DNA from: Macrotrachela quadricornifera | Lineage: Eukaryota > Rotifera > Eurotatoria > Philodinida > Philodinidae | Assembly (NCBI GenBank): GCA_022393335.1 | Contig: JAJEKB010021753.1 | Span: forward strand, 53,266-117,265 | Reading direction: 5' to 3' | Length of the DNA stretch: 64,000 nt | Shown here: piece by piece, positions 1 to 10,762 of the stretch | How positions within the stretch are numbered: position 1 is the stretch's first letter | Layout: each line of letters begins with the position of its first letter | The notes under the pieces: model-generated | Database searches by the model: none | What the model was told of the DNA's origin: nothing | What the model saw: only the letters and a program-made list of their open reading frames with translations | Program-made: the position numbers and the translations under genes

Positions 1-1356
1 TCTAACAGTTATGATCGATTTAAATTACAGTATGACTCATCTTCAAAGTCTAATTTCAAGGTTATTTCTCGTCTCATTCAACCGGATACGATCGTTTCAC
101 TGGCAATCTATAATGATCAACAGAAAGATGATATGCTTTCCTCATTTACAACGCTCTTCGACATTACTCAATTTAATCGGCTCTATTCATTAACTATTGA
201 TGATATCAACAATGGGGGATTAAAGAATTTTTTACGAAATATTTCCTCGAAATCTCTGATAGAACTTTCAATTCGTATAAACGAGTGCTATATGTCAACT
301 CCTGACTTATCAATACTCACTCGATTTAATCTTCGAAAGCTCATCTTCGATGGGCCAGATTTGACAAGAAAACCTGTTTTATGGCCATCTACTTGGAACT
401 TACAACATCTAACCGTTGGTACTTGTACTTTTAGCCAATACCTTGAGATTATTCACGATTTACCTCATTTACGAACATTGGTCATAGACGACTATGCTAT
501 AAATGATATTTATCATGAAACGCTACCTCTATTATCTAATCAATCACAAATTCTATCGTTGAAGTCGTTGAGTATCATGGATTGTTCATTAAGTTTAGAA
601 CATCTAAAATTGTTACTTTCATTGACACCTGTACTATTATATCTGAAGCTAGTTTCTCACAGAGAACAATTTGATTCTATACTAGATGGTTATCACTTGG
701 AACAAATGATAACAACTACACAACCTCAGCTAAAAGAATTTAAATTTTTCTTGTCATATACTCAATCTTTTTCGAACAATGATCATTCTATGAGTATTAA
801 ATCTATAATTGAACCATTTCGAACACCATTCTGGCTCGAAAATAAACATTGGTTTGTTACTTGTGATTATATCTATCAATTCCGTGTGATCAGAATCTAT
901 ACAACACCAATTGATGCCGATGATCAAATCCGAATGTTGTTGTTGCAAAAGTCTATGACACACCTTAGTTTATTTGATTTTGACCTATCACACAGGGTAA
1001 CTTTTGAAAATTCAATTTATCGAAAGAAATCATCCTTTCGAAAACTTGGCATTCAATCCATTATTAGACGATCTCAGTTCCATACAGATCACACAATACT
1101 TTCATCACTCTTCAAGACAATTAATTTAGATAATCCAGTCAGATGTGAAATATCATCAACAGACTGTATATGCCGTCTCACTCAACAACCAATTAGTAAT
1201 ATAGCTGATGGCTTTATAAAAGAGGTATGTCGTGAAATTTTCTACAGTCTAATAAACTTCTATCATTTGAAAATATCGCTTCCTAAAAGATCTTATATTC
1301 TGCAGCTTTCATTTGGTCGAAAGTCTCTTTCTCTTCAAGTATATTTTCACTTTTAA
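1..1356 (+). CDS. F-box/LRR-like protein, copy 1 (5'-partial)
   Basis: The reading frame is open from base 1 to a TAA at 1354-1356 (451 codons), so the true start lies off the window. The missing N-terminus can be inferred from the copy at 28889, which carries an F-box; position 1 here corresponds to 29009 there. The visible part is leucine-rich, with irregular LRR-like segments such as FNLRKLIFDG and LKSLSIMDCSL. F-box proteins recruit substrates to SCF ubiquitin ligases, with the LRR part binding the substrate; that role is by family, not shown here. It ends 20 codons later than copy 2, because CAG here replaces a TAG stop there. A strong donor-like AG|GTATGT at 1223-1230 sits in phase 0 and could splice to the LRR exons downstream. 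The ATG at 133 is internal, not the start. Confidence 0.75.
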   Translation, partial: SNSYDRFKLQYDSSSKSNFKVISRLIQPDTIVSLAIYNDQQKDDMLSSFTTLFDITQFNRLYSLTIDDINNGGLKNFLRNISSKSLIELSIRINECYMSTPDLSILTRFNLRKLIFDGPDLTRKPVLWPSTWNLQHLTVGTCTFSQYLEIIHDLPHLRTLVIDDYAINDIYHETLPLLSNQSQILSLKSLSIMDCSLSLEHLKLLLSLTPVLLYLKLVSHREQFDSILDGYHLEQMITTTQPQLKEFKFFLSYTQSFSNNDHSMSIKSIIEPFRTPFWLENKHWFVTCDYIYQFRVIRIYTTPIDADDQIRMLLLQKSMTHLSLFDFDLSHRVTFENSIYRKKSSFRKLGIQSIIRRSQFHTDHTILSSLFKTINLDNPVRCEISSTDCICRLTQQPISNIADGFIKEVCREIFYSLINFYHLKISLPKRSYILQLSFGRKSLSLQVYFHF

Positions 1357-1589
1357 CATAATGAAATTCTGTGTTTTTTGAGCTGAAACTCAAAAAAGAA
1401 TCATTTTTTGATGTTTTAATTTTTATATGGATAAAACTCTTCGGTTTTTTTCTAATCCTTTCACAATTTCAATCTTAAATCTTACTGATAGCAGCTAAAT
1501 GGTATCATACAAAGTTATTGATAGTAATTAGCAACAATACAAGTTAGTGTGCAATTATATACAATAAAATATTACTATTTAGTAATCTA

Positions 1590-2312
1590 TAAATATAAAG
1601 AAAAATGTTTGTCTGTTTCTCTGTTCGCTATGCATTCAGTTCCTGTAAAAGCTACGATCAACAAACTTTCCATGATGCATCGCCAGGTCTGGAGGAACGC
1701 CAAAGTGGGGTCACCCACCGAGGGTGTGAAGTGCATGTGGGGTGTGGGTGAAATCTCACCCAGATAGTAGTGTCTTAGCTAACACTACCAAACTTTCCAC
1801 GGTGCGTTTTTGAGTCCAGCGGTAGCCTTATAGAGTGCTGTTACCATTAATAGCAGTAGAATGGGAGTGTTTGGGTAAAATTTCACCCAAGTCATATGGC
1901 AACGAAATGTGTATGGATTTTTCAGAAATTTAGCGAATTTGTCATGATTCTAAGATTAATAATTTCATATCGATGGTTCTTTGGTCTAAATGTGAAGATC
2001 GAAGGTTTCTAATAGGTTATAAGAGAAAAAATTGTATACAAGTGCTTCCTTGATTCACAACTATAGTGTATTCATTAGTTTTCTATGACTTACAGAAACA
2101 ACGTATTTGTTGTTTTCCTTGACTTACAATAATGACGTAACCATATATTCAAAGAAGAACGTTTGTCTGTTCGCTATGCATTCAGTCCGTGTGATAGCTA
2201 GCATCACAAAAGTTTCCACACTACTTCCTTAGTTTCTGAGGAAAGTCGGCAGAGTGTTTAGGGGTGAGAAAGGAAGGCGTGCGTGAAATTTCATCCAAGT
2301 CGTAAGAGACTG
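1590..2312. repeat. Insertion with three diverged repeat units
   Basis: Copy 1 of the duplication carries about 1.27 kb (roughly 1530-2808) that copy 2 lacks, and it is less AT-rich than its surroundings. A unit beginning GTTTGTCTGTTCGCTATGCA and ending near AAATTTCACCCAAGTC occurs at about 1597-1765 and 2160-2312. A partial copy missing its head lies at about 1788-1900. No open frame of credible coding character is present. It is probably a dispersed non-coding repeat or transposon fragment; I do not recognise the family. Confidence 0.6.
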
Positions 2313-2402
2313 ATTTTATTCATTTTCTAATCAAATGACGCAGTTCGATGCAATTTTGAGAGTGATCGTGTTCAAAGTGGATGCGAGTGAAGATGTTAGC
2401 TT

Positions 2403-2755
2403 GAGCCCAATAAGAAGAGTCCCACTGAAGTTGCTTGATGCACGACGGGAAAAGCTCTGTGAAAAATATCCCACGCACGGCGGGAAAAGCTATGTAGCAG
2501 AGGTTTCAGATACGGTGAAAAAAGTCCTATGAAAGAGGTATCACGCACAGCAAGTAGAGTTCTATGGCGAATACCTAACGCATAGCAGGAACAATCCTGT
2601 TAAAGATGTCTGACGCATACCGATAAAAGTCCTGTCCTAGAGGTTTCAGGTGTGACGGGAAAATTTCTGTTGCAGATGGTTCAGCCACAGCGGAGAACAG
2701 TCCTGTAAAAGGCATGTTATGTACAGCAGAAAAGGTCGGGTGGAAGATACAAAAC
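2403..2755. repeat. Degenerate ~35-bp minisatellite
   Basis: About nine to ten imperfect tandem units of 33-37 bp share a core near CAGCGGGAAAAGTCCTGT followed by GAAAGAGGTTTCA. Examples start near 2438, 2474, 2511, 2544, 2580, 2615, 2650, 2685 and 2720. The array lies inside the insertion specific to copy 1. The units are strongly diverged, so it is old. Confidence 0.65.
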
Positions 2756-2966
2756 TTTAACCATATTCTCTTTTCAGTGGGTACCTCCTCTAGTTGGATA
2801 TAGATGTGCATTCAGGTCGATAAAAAATCTTTCATCTTTTTCAAAACCTCTTCATATCACTGTATCCTTTGCGATTTTACTATGATTATATTTGAAAAAA
2901 GCTCAGTTTTGCATTGCAAAACCATACAATGACTTTTATTGATGATACTGTCACTTTTGTTTGCAG

Positions 2967-5533
2967 AAAGTCACTACACCTACATTGAAACTGGACAAAT
3001 GTCAAATAGACGACAACATGGCACCAGATCTCGCTGATGTCTTCGAACATGACACAGTAAACCAATCGCTCTTTTTCTGTTTCTTCATATTTATGATATC
3101 TGTTTTTTTCTACTACACATAGATACTTACCACACTAAATATCTCGAACAATCGAATTGGAAATATTGGAGCGCAATGTCTTGCTAGTGCTCTTGAACAC
3201 AACAAGGTAATTTTCAACATTTTCATCAACTGTGTCTTATTCAACTTCTCTATCATTAGACACTGAACACTTTAGATCTTAGTAACAATCAAATTGGAGA
3301 TTTAGGAGCTCAATGTCTTGCTCAAAGTTTAGAACATAATACAGTAGGTTTTTCTTTCTTTCTTTAGTGTATCCTATCATTTCCTTCGTATAGACACTCA
3401 TGACACTTAATCTACGCAATAATGCGAGTCGAGCTTGTGTAGCTGTAGAAACAATCATCAAAATTCGAAATAACAAGGTGGCATTATTCGTGTTCTTTTT
3501 TTTATCTCATAACCAACTTTTCTACACATAGACATTAATCACATTGGATATTTCAAATAATCAGATCGGAGACATTGGAGCACAAATTCTTGCTAATGCT
3601 TTAAAACACAATATGGTACCCTTGTTTCTTTTTCTCTTGTATATCCATTCATCTTCTTCATGCACTTATACAGACACTTGTTTCATTGAACATTTCAAAT
3701 AGTCAAATCGGAAATATCGGAGCACAATATGTTGCTAGTGCCTTAGAACTTAATACGGTAATCTTCAACACTTTCATCAATTGTTTTTTATTCGATTTCT
3801 CTATCATTAGACCCTCAACACATTGGATCTTAGCAACAATCAAATTGGAGATTTAGGAGTTCAACATCTTGCTCAAAGTTTAGAATACAATACAGTAAGT
3901 TTTCCGTTATTTTCTTTTCTTATATTCTCTTATCTTCTCTATATAGACACTTATGACACTTAATCTACACAACAATAAGAGCCGATCTTGTGTTGTTTTA
4001 GAAACAGTGGTCAAAGCTCGCAATAATGTGATATTCTTATTCTTCTTTTGTTTTTATCTCATATTCTATGTTTCTATATACAGACATCAATCATATTAGA
4101 TTTATCAAACAATCAGATGAGATATATTGGAGCACGAATTATTGCTGGTATATTAAAATATACTCTAGTAATTCTATTGTCCTCTTGCTCTTTCTTGCAT
4201 ATTCAAATATATCTACTTTAGAAACAGACACTTGCTACTTTGAACATTTCCAATAATCAAATCAATCATATTGATATACAATATTTTCTTGATATTTTAC
4301 AACAAGGCATAGTAACTTTTACTCTTTCATAATCTCTCATATATTCATTATCTACTTTAAACATAGACACTCAATGTATTAGATCTTAGCTTCAATAAAA
4401 TAAAAGATGAAGGAGCGCAAGATCTTGCCCGTATTTTACGAGATCGAGCGGTGACTATTAATTATTACTATTATTATTTTCTTCATATTTGTCATTGCAA
4501 AGCAAATCTTTACACATAGACACTTACTATACTGAACATCTCAAATAATCAAATCAGTGATAAAGGAGTACAAAATCTTGCTGACGCGTTACAGTACAAC
4601 CAGGTAACAATTCTTTTGTCATTCTTCTTATTTTTATGTTCTGTTCAATACATAGACATTGACAAAATTAGATCTTAGTGGTAATCAAATTGAAGCGAAT
4701 GGTGCACAATATCTTAGCAATGCCTTGAAACATAACTCGGTAATCCTCCAATTATCTTATTATATTTATATTCTTCTTTATATCCAGACACTCATATCAT
4801 TGAACGTATCAAACAATGATATCGGAGAGAAAGGAGCAGAATATTTCAGTGATATGTTACAAAAGACTGAAGTAATTTTCTTTATCTGTAACATTTCATT
4901 TTCTCTTTTTGTACATCTAGACACTTGCTGAATTGAGCATCTCGAATAATCGAATCGGAGATATTGGACTGCAACATCTCAGTAATGCTTTGAAAAACAA
5001 TACAGTAATTTTCTCTCTGACTATCTTTCATATGATCAATATCTATTGTACGTATAGACACTGACACTAGTGGATTTTAGTAGTAATCAAATCGGAGTTC
5101 AAGGAGCAGAAGCTTTAGCTGATGCCTTAAAATATAATAAAGTTAATCATTTATTCATTTTCATCTTTTTAATATCCAATATGTTTCATATATAGACACT
5201 CACCATTCTGCACTTACGAAACAATCAAATCTATGATAAAGGAGCAAAATATATTGCTGATGCCTTAACAATTAATAAAGCAAGTGTCTCTCTCTATTAT
5301 TACGACTCTCATAGACTTATTTTCTTCTATTACAGAAACTAATGGTATTGAATCTTCGATTGAATAACATTAGTAATTTAGGAGCATCATATCTTGCTGA
5401 TGCTTTACGAAGAAATGAGGTAATCTATTTTTGTATTGTCCATCTATCTAATATTTAAAAGATCTTTATACAGATATTGAAGACTATTTATTTGGGTGGA
5501 AATGATATTACAGACAAAGTATGGGATAAATAG
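2967..5533 (+). CDS. Ribonuclease-inhibitor-type LRR protein, copy 1
   Basis: Nineteen exons are visible: 2967-3056, 3123-3206, 3260-3343, 3394-3477, 3532-3615, 3674-3757, 3811-3894, 3947-4027, 4084-4167, 4228-4311, 4367-4450, 4520-4603, 4656-4739, 4788-4871, 4921-5004, 5058-5141, 5196-5279, 5336-5419 and 5474-5533. Nearly all are exactly 84 bp and encode one 28-residue LRR of the RI/NLRC3 type (TLxxLNISNNxIGxxGAQxLAxAL). Introns are about 50-70 bp and phase 0. The intron after 5279 begins GCAAGT (GC-AG class). Exons 4 and 8 encode a variant unit (LMTLNLxNN). The last exon has an in-frame TAG at 5531, 11 codons before the stop used in copy 2. No initiating exon with an ATG was found; a 3' splice site (TTTGCAG) precedes the first exon, so it must join something upstream. 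Such repeats mediate protein binding; the partner is unknown. Confidence 0.8.
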
Positions 5534-5566
5534 GCAGCAATCATTGGAAAAGAAGTGTTGAAATAA

Positions 5567-6580
5567 TTATTGTTTTTGTTGGTTCATTGTCATCTGATTA
5601 TTATTATATTCAAAATAAATATTCATTAATCGTGTTTTGAACTTTAATGATTTTTTAATAGTCTTTCACAGTTGAAATTCGATAACATTTCATTTAAGAA
5701 TAATAGACCATAAAATTGTTAGGAATATACTTATTTAATTTTTCGATCAACAATGATAGTCATATGAGCGTCCCATCAATTAAAATGAGATAGATGCTCT
5801 TCCCTTTGAGTTAATTAGGAAAGTTTTGAGACTAAGTATATTTCAATAGAGAAGAAAAGACATTTATTACGAGCGTTACGATTTCATACTTAAGAATATT
5901 TCGTAAGTTTCGACTTTCTTTTCATTTCTTTTCTAGCTTTATCATATTCAATCGTTAATAGATATTGAACATACATTTTATAAAAAACGCACTTGAACTA
6001 TCAATTAAAATAAAGTGCATTCAATTTTCATGATTTGTGTGAGAGATTCACATCGATAAAGATTGTTGAAAAATTTTTATTACATACAATTTTTGTTTTT
6101 TATCCATCTGTATTGAAAAATAATCATACAAATATAATCAGTTCGTGAGTCACGGATATCATTCAAAAATAGACAAGTCAATTCAGAGTTGACTTGATTT
6201 GACTAGATTTAACACCTAAAACCTATGGTTTAAAATATAGAATCATATGAAAAGAAGAATCGAAACTATCTGTCACTCGATTCATGCAAATTAAATGCAC
6301 CTCTTTTTTTGATTGATAGCTTAAGTACTGTTCTTTGAAAATACAACTATATGCAAAAAAAACTTGGAAATCTTGTTATACTAGTATTTTCCTTTATATA
6401 TATCATATATTAAAATAATTTCATGTATTCATTAATAGCCTATGACGAGTACTATTGAACATTATATTTCTCTAGTTGATTCACTCATCTTTAGAAGAAA
6501 TAAAAGACAAATATCTTTCTTTTATCGCACATCACATAATTTTTTACAATATTATTTTCAACATTCTTGAATTCTTCGCC
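5567..6580. other. Non-coding tail of duplicated block, copy 1
   Basis: AT-rich, with no supported ORF. It aligns base for base over long stretches with 33537-34575 downstream of LRR copy 2, with small indels, so it is part of the segmental duplication. An AATAAA-type polyadenylation signal lies near 5613. Confidence 0.6.
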
Positions 6581-6795
6581 TTAAAACTGTTCGAGTACAT
6601 CAATATTTCTGCCTTTTCTTTTTTCAACGTTACGTTTTATGATCGACCAAATATTTTCGATAGGACTTGTATTAGAACTCTTAGATGGCCAATCTGATAG
6701 TCCTGGTAGATTATTTTTGATGAATTGTGTACAGATGTTACTTTGATGCTTGAGATGGTTATCCAACTGTAGACACCAATTTTGACGAAATCGCT
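6581..6795 (-). mobile_element. Tc1/mariner transposase 3' fragment
   Basis: The minus strand encodes the C-terminal part of a Tc1-family DDE transposase. It carries the region of the second catalytic Asp (LQLDNHLKHQ, aligning with the Tc1 DNDPKH segment) and the third acidic residue in SPIENIWSIIKRNV. An intron-like acceptor (TTTCAG) precedes it at 6796-6797. Upstream transposase sequence is absent: homology to the copy at 34.6-35.3 kb stops near 6848, inside the element. It is a relic and cannot transpose. Confidence 0.75.
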
Positions 6796-7296
6796 CTGAA
6801 ATGAAGAAATAAATAGTAATACATCAATACTACACCGTTTCGATTCATGACCTGTTTAAATTTCTGCAGAAAAAAACTGCAAATTTTTTCGACGAGACGA
6901 GAACGTTGAGATATTTTGTTTAGGGATAATCCAATTTTTCTATAGATCAAATACAACCTTTTCTAGGTCTGTTGTTATAGTTAAATGTTTCACATTTTTC
7001 TATGTAAAAAATGTTATCTTCTCTTTTGAATTAAGCGATTACAGTAAAGTAATTTTGACGACCAAATCTTAGAAACAAGAAACTTGAACGCACAAAATTT
7101 CTGAATCATAAAACTTTAAAGAAATAAAATCTCGAAATAAGAATCTCAAAAGTGCAAAACCTTGACATTTAAATATTGCATTAAGTAATTATTATACTGG
7201 TCGTTCTTTCTCAAAATGAAATAGAAAATGATACAACAAAATAGATGCCATTTGTCATTATATGCAATGAGTAATGAGAATTTGTCAAGATCCAAC

Positions 7297-8006
7297 TCAA
7301 GATAAGTACTCTTGGTTTGAAAACATTTGGCTAGTGTCTTCAGGAAATCCTTGATGAGTGGAGTCTTTTCTCTTTCTTATTTTTTTTTCAATACGAATCT
7401 TGACATCAAGCAGCTGTTGACAAAAACTCACTTCGTCTGCCTGCAAACATATGATAACACAACAGATCTTTGAAAGAATGATTGGCAAAACAAACGATCT
7501 GAAAATGAGAAGTGAACTTAGTAGTGTGCAGAAATATTTTCAGAAATACAAGTCATCTAATACGAAAAAACTTCTTATCCCAATTAATAGAAGCTGGAAT
7601 TTCCCTTACGTATAGTTATGCTCATATGATGGGTAATATGAAAGTATAAGTTGAAATGATTTTGAAAAGACAGATTTATTGATTTTAGAAAATATATATT
7701 AATACAGTTCGCAATGCTATCTTTACTGTTTAGTTTTCCTAATTTCAGAGCCATGGTAATTGGAGGAGTAGTTATAGCCCTGGATTGTGTAGGTGAAAAT
7801 TCGTTTCCAATAAGAGCATTGATGATGGTTGATTTACCTGCTTTCATCGATGAGTTCGTACTTCGATTTATTGGAATAAAGTTTGCATACGCTAAGTTTT
7901 GGTAGAGAATCATATCCGATTCATTTAATAATTGATCATAATTATTCAAAAATCCAGTAAGTTTTGTTTGAAGTTCTTCGATATAAGTATTCGATTGTAT
8001 TGCCAT
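7297..8006 (-). pseudogene. Dynamin-like GTPase N-terminal fragment
   Basis: The first exon (7727-8006) encodes about 93 residues starting MAIQSNTYIEEL. It contains a P-loop-like segment, SSMKAGKSTIINALIG, and a switch-I-like TTPPIT, as in dynamin-like GTPases. The first Gly of Walker A (GxxxxGKS) is Ser here. A donor GTAAAG follows at 7726. A second open stretch, 7297-7450 after a TTTGCAG acceptor, is lysine-rich (KIRIEKKIRKRKD) and may be a later exon. The G3 and G4 motifs, stalk and GED are not found nearby. This is therefore a truncated gene or a gene with a degenerate nucleotide site. The family call is fairly secure; functionality is doubtful. Confidence 0.5.
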
Positions 8007-8049
8007 TTTTTCCCTCTTTAAAAAGTGAAATACACAAGACATTCCATTT

Positions 8050-10762
8050 TATATATATGTGTTGTTATCTATTAAAATGAAAAGTTCGTAATAAGATCCA
8101 TTTAAGTTAACGACAAGGTATACCATATAATATTATTTGTATATTGCTCTGTCTGTAATAAAAAATCCAAGAGTTTATCTCATGGCAATATCATTTTCAT
8201 TGCTACTCACATTTTCAAAAAAAAGTGGGACTTTATTATAAAGGGTGTTTTACGTGACACTATTGTTCTCATGACTAAAAAGTGAAAATGAGTGTGAATC
8301 ATCAAAAAAAGATCAAACTCAAACTGAAATTAAATTTACTCAATTATCTGAGACAGAAATTCTTACAAATGCTTTCCTCGAGGGCGTATGTAAAGAACTA
8401 GATGAAGTTTTTATCTTAATTATCTCCTTATAACTATAGAGTCAGTCTAGGACTAAGTAAATCGAATCTCGATAAACGTTACTTGTAAGTTTAAGAGTAT
8501 AGAATTAAAGGTATACATGCAGACCTTATAGATCTTTATCATAGGTGCTGTGAATCTGATTATTTATGGCATGTAAAAAACAATAGTATATCAGAAAGAG
8601 AAAGACCGTAGATTTACTGCATTATGGGCTCAATTCATCAGGATCCAATCGAATTTAACGGGCATCCAACTATTTCCGACATTGTATCTGATTAGAATCA
8701 GCAAGGTCCAATGATTGGATTTCTTTCCCTTGGTAATTTTGGTTTAAAATTATTTCATTCCTTATCTTATTTATTCAATAATGATAAAATCTTTTTATAA
8801 ATTATTAATTCAACATTGACGTAGTTAACATAAAGATATTTCTATGAACAAGTTAAATAACATTAGTAGGAGTAATTCTCCTAATAATTTGTTTTGGTTT
8901 GTATAGAAATTCAAGATACCACAATTAAATAAGAAAAAAAAGAACTAAAAATTAACATCTCTAATATAACTAACTTTAGTGACAGATACAAAATTTGTTC
9001 GTGATCAAAAAATAATATAAAGTAAAGATCCTCATTCGATATTTTTGTTTCATAAAACGAAATACTAAGAAATTTGATATACATATAATTATATTATAGG
9101 TGTACATCGTACAATCAATATAACAAATAGATAAAATAAAGATGGATAGAATAAATGTCATTCAATACAATTAAATAACATGAAGCATGAATTCGTAAAA
9201 CAAAATGTATAAATGAATGACTAATTCAAAAAAAAAACAAATTGAAAATGTTATTAGTATAGTAATCGCAAGAAAATTTATTAATAATAAAAATGTTTAA
9301 ATAAATTTTTTCTTTATAACCTTAATATAAAATAATAATTAAATAATTCAATCCATTCGTTTCTATTTTGCTATTCATTAATTAATAAACCTCGTAATGA
9401 TGCACATGAATAGAAATGTGAATTTATCTTTATACATTTTCTGTTTGTAAAATGCCTACAGTGACCAAGACATATTAGATATCATCAAGATTTAATAAAG
9501 ATCAATTAATGAATGAAACTAAGTAGTATTGAATTATTTATTAATCCTTCAGCAAAACTTTCAAAGTCCGTAATACACTTATTTGTTTTTTGAGTACATC
9601 GTTTTCTCAATCTGCATCACGCACATGAATATAAGCGTTTTATGTATTACCTATACCGATTTTTTTTTTTGCTTTTTCCTTTTCTTTCTTCTCTTTCTTT
9701 TTGATTCAGTTGAATGGCGACAACTGAAAGTACTCTTCGTTTAAACTTTTCTCTTACTATTATTAGTATTACCTATGCTTATCCCTCACTATTGTATATA
9801 TAAATGTGTTGGCTATTTATTGCTCTTTTCTTTTTTTTTTACATTATCTTTCACCATTTTCGTCTCTCATTAATCTGGTACGTATATCATCAGCTATTAT
9901 GTATAGATTTTCACTCGTTCGATTAGTTTTCTCTTTTGTCAAAGTAAATATGTCCGATCGTTATTGTTTTATTGAAAGAAAAACATCGTACTTCAATACA
10001 TTTCAATATACTTCAGTCTACTCTGATGTATATCAAGATATCTGCGTTACTAATATGTAACAAAGACAAACTAATTAATAGTTAACTGTTAGCATGAAAA
10101 GATGTCACTCTATGATATCAATTATGTCCAGTGCTTGTTATTGGTTGTCTTCTCTTCTCTTTTGTGCATCTCGTTGTGATTTCTAGTCAGTTGTTTATTT
10201 TACCTTTTCTGGATCGTTCAGTATTTTCCTCTGTCGAAATAAAATATTTCGAAAGTACAACAATTCATCTATTTAATCTATATATTTCAATGGTGAAGGA
10301 AGACTTTTAGGCGATATTAGTTAGTTTTTTATATCAAGAATATAATACATTCATCAAACGAGAGCTAACAATCGGTGGAGAAGTTTGACACCGATCATGT
10401 TCAGTTTCATTTATTTATTTATTTATTTTTTCTTCTGCTGATATCCTTCGTTCGTTTTCTTTCGAAAGTCTTATACTTCTATCTCGATGTTAAAATCAAC
10501 ATTATTTATTGACTAATTACAAAAATGATTAAATCTTCTTTACGAATTATTATAATGGATTATAGTAAAGATAATGTTGATACATTCATTCTATCATTAA
10601 CATAAAAATCAGTTATTTTCTAGAGAAAGCCTTTCATGGTGGACATAAAGCAACATGTACAAGTATATTTAAAAGATATTTTAAAGTACAAACTAGGATG
10701 TTTCTCTTTGTGTCACTCTCAATTTGAATGTTTGAGGACATTTCTATTTTTCAGATAAATAA
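8050..10762. other. AT-rich intergenic region
   Basis: No ORF with recognisable domains. It contains T-rich and TTTA microsatellite-like tracts (around 9660-9690 and 10410-10430) and a run of ACTTCAATACATTTCA-like motifs near 9990-10030. I see no gene here. Confidence 0.5.

Noticed and set aside
1735..1750. TGTGGGGTGTGGG resembling a telomeric repeat
   Set aside because: Only about two units, embedded in a longer non-telomeric repeat that recurs without them.
6759..6956. Minus-strand frame upstream of the Tc1 fragment as transposase N-terminus
   Set aside because: Copy 2 has genuine but different transposase sequence at this place; this frame shows no Tc1 motif.
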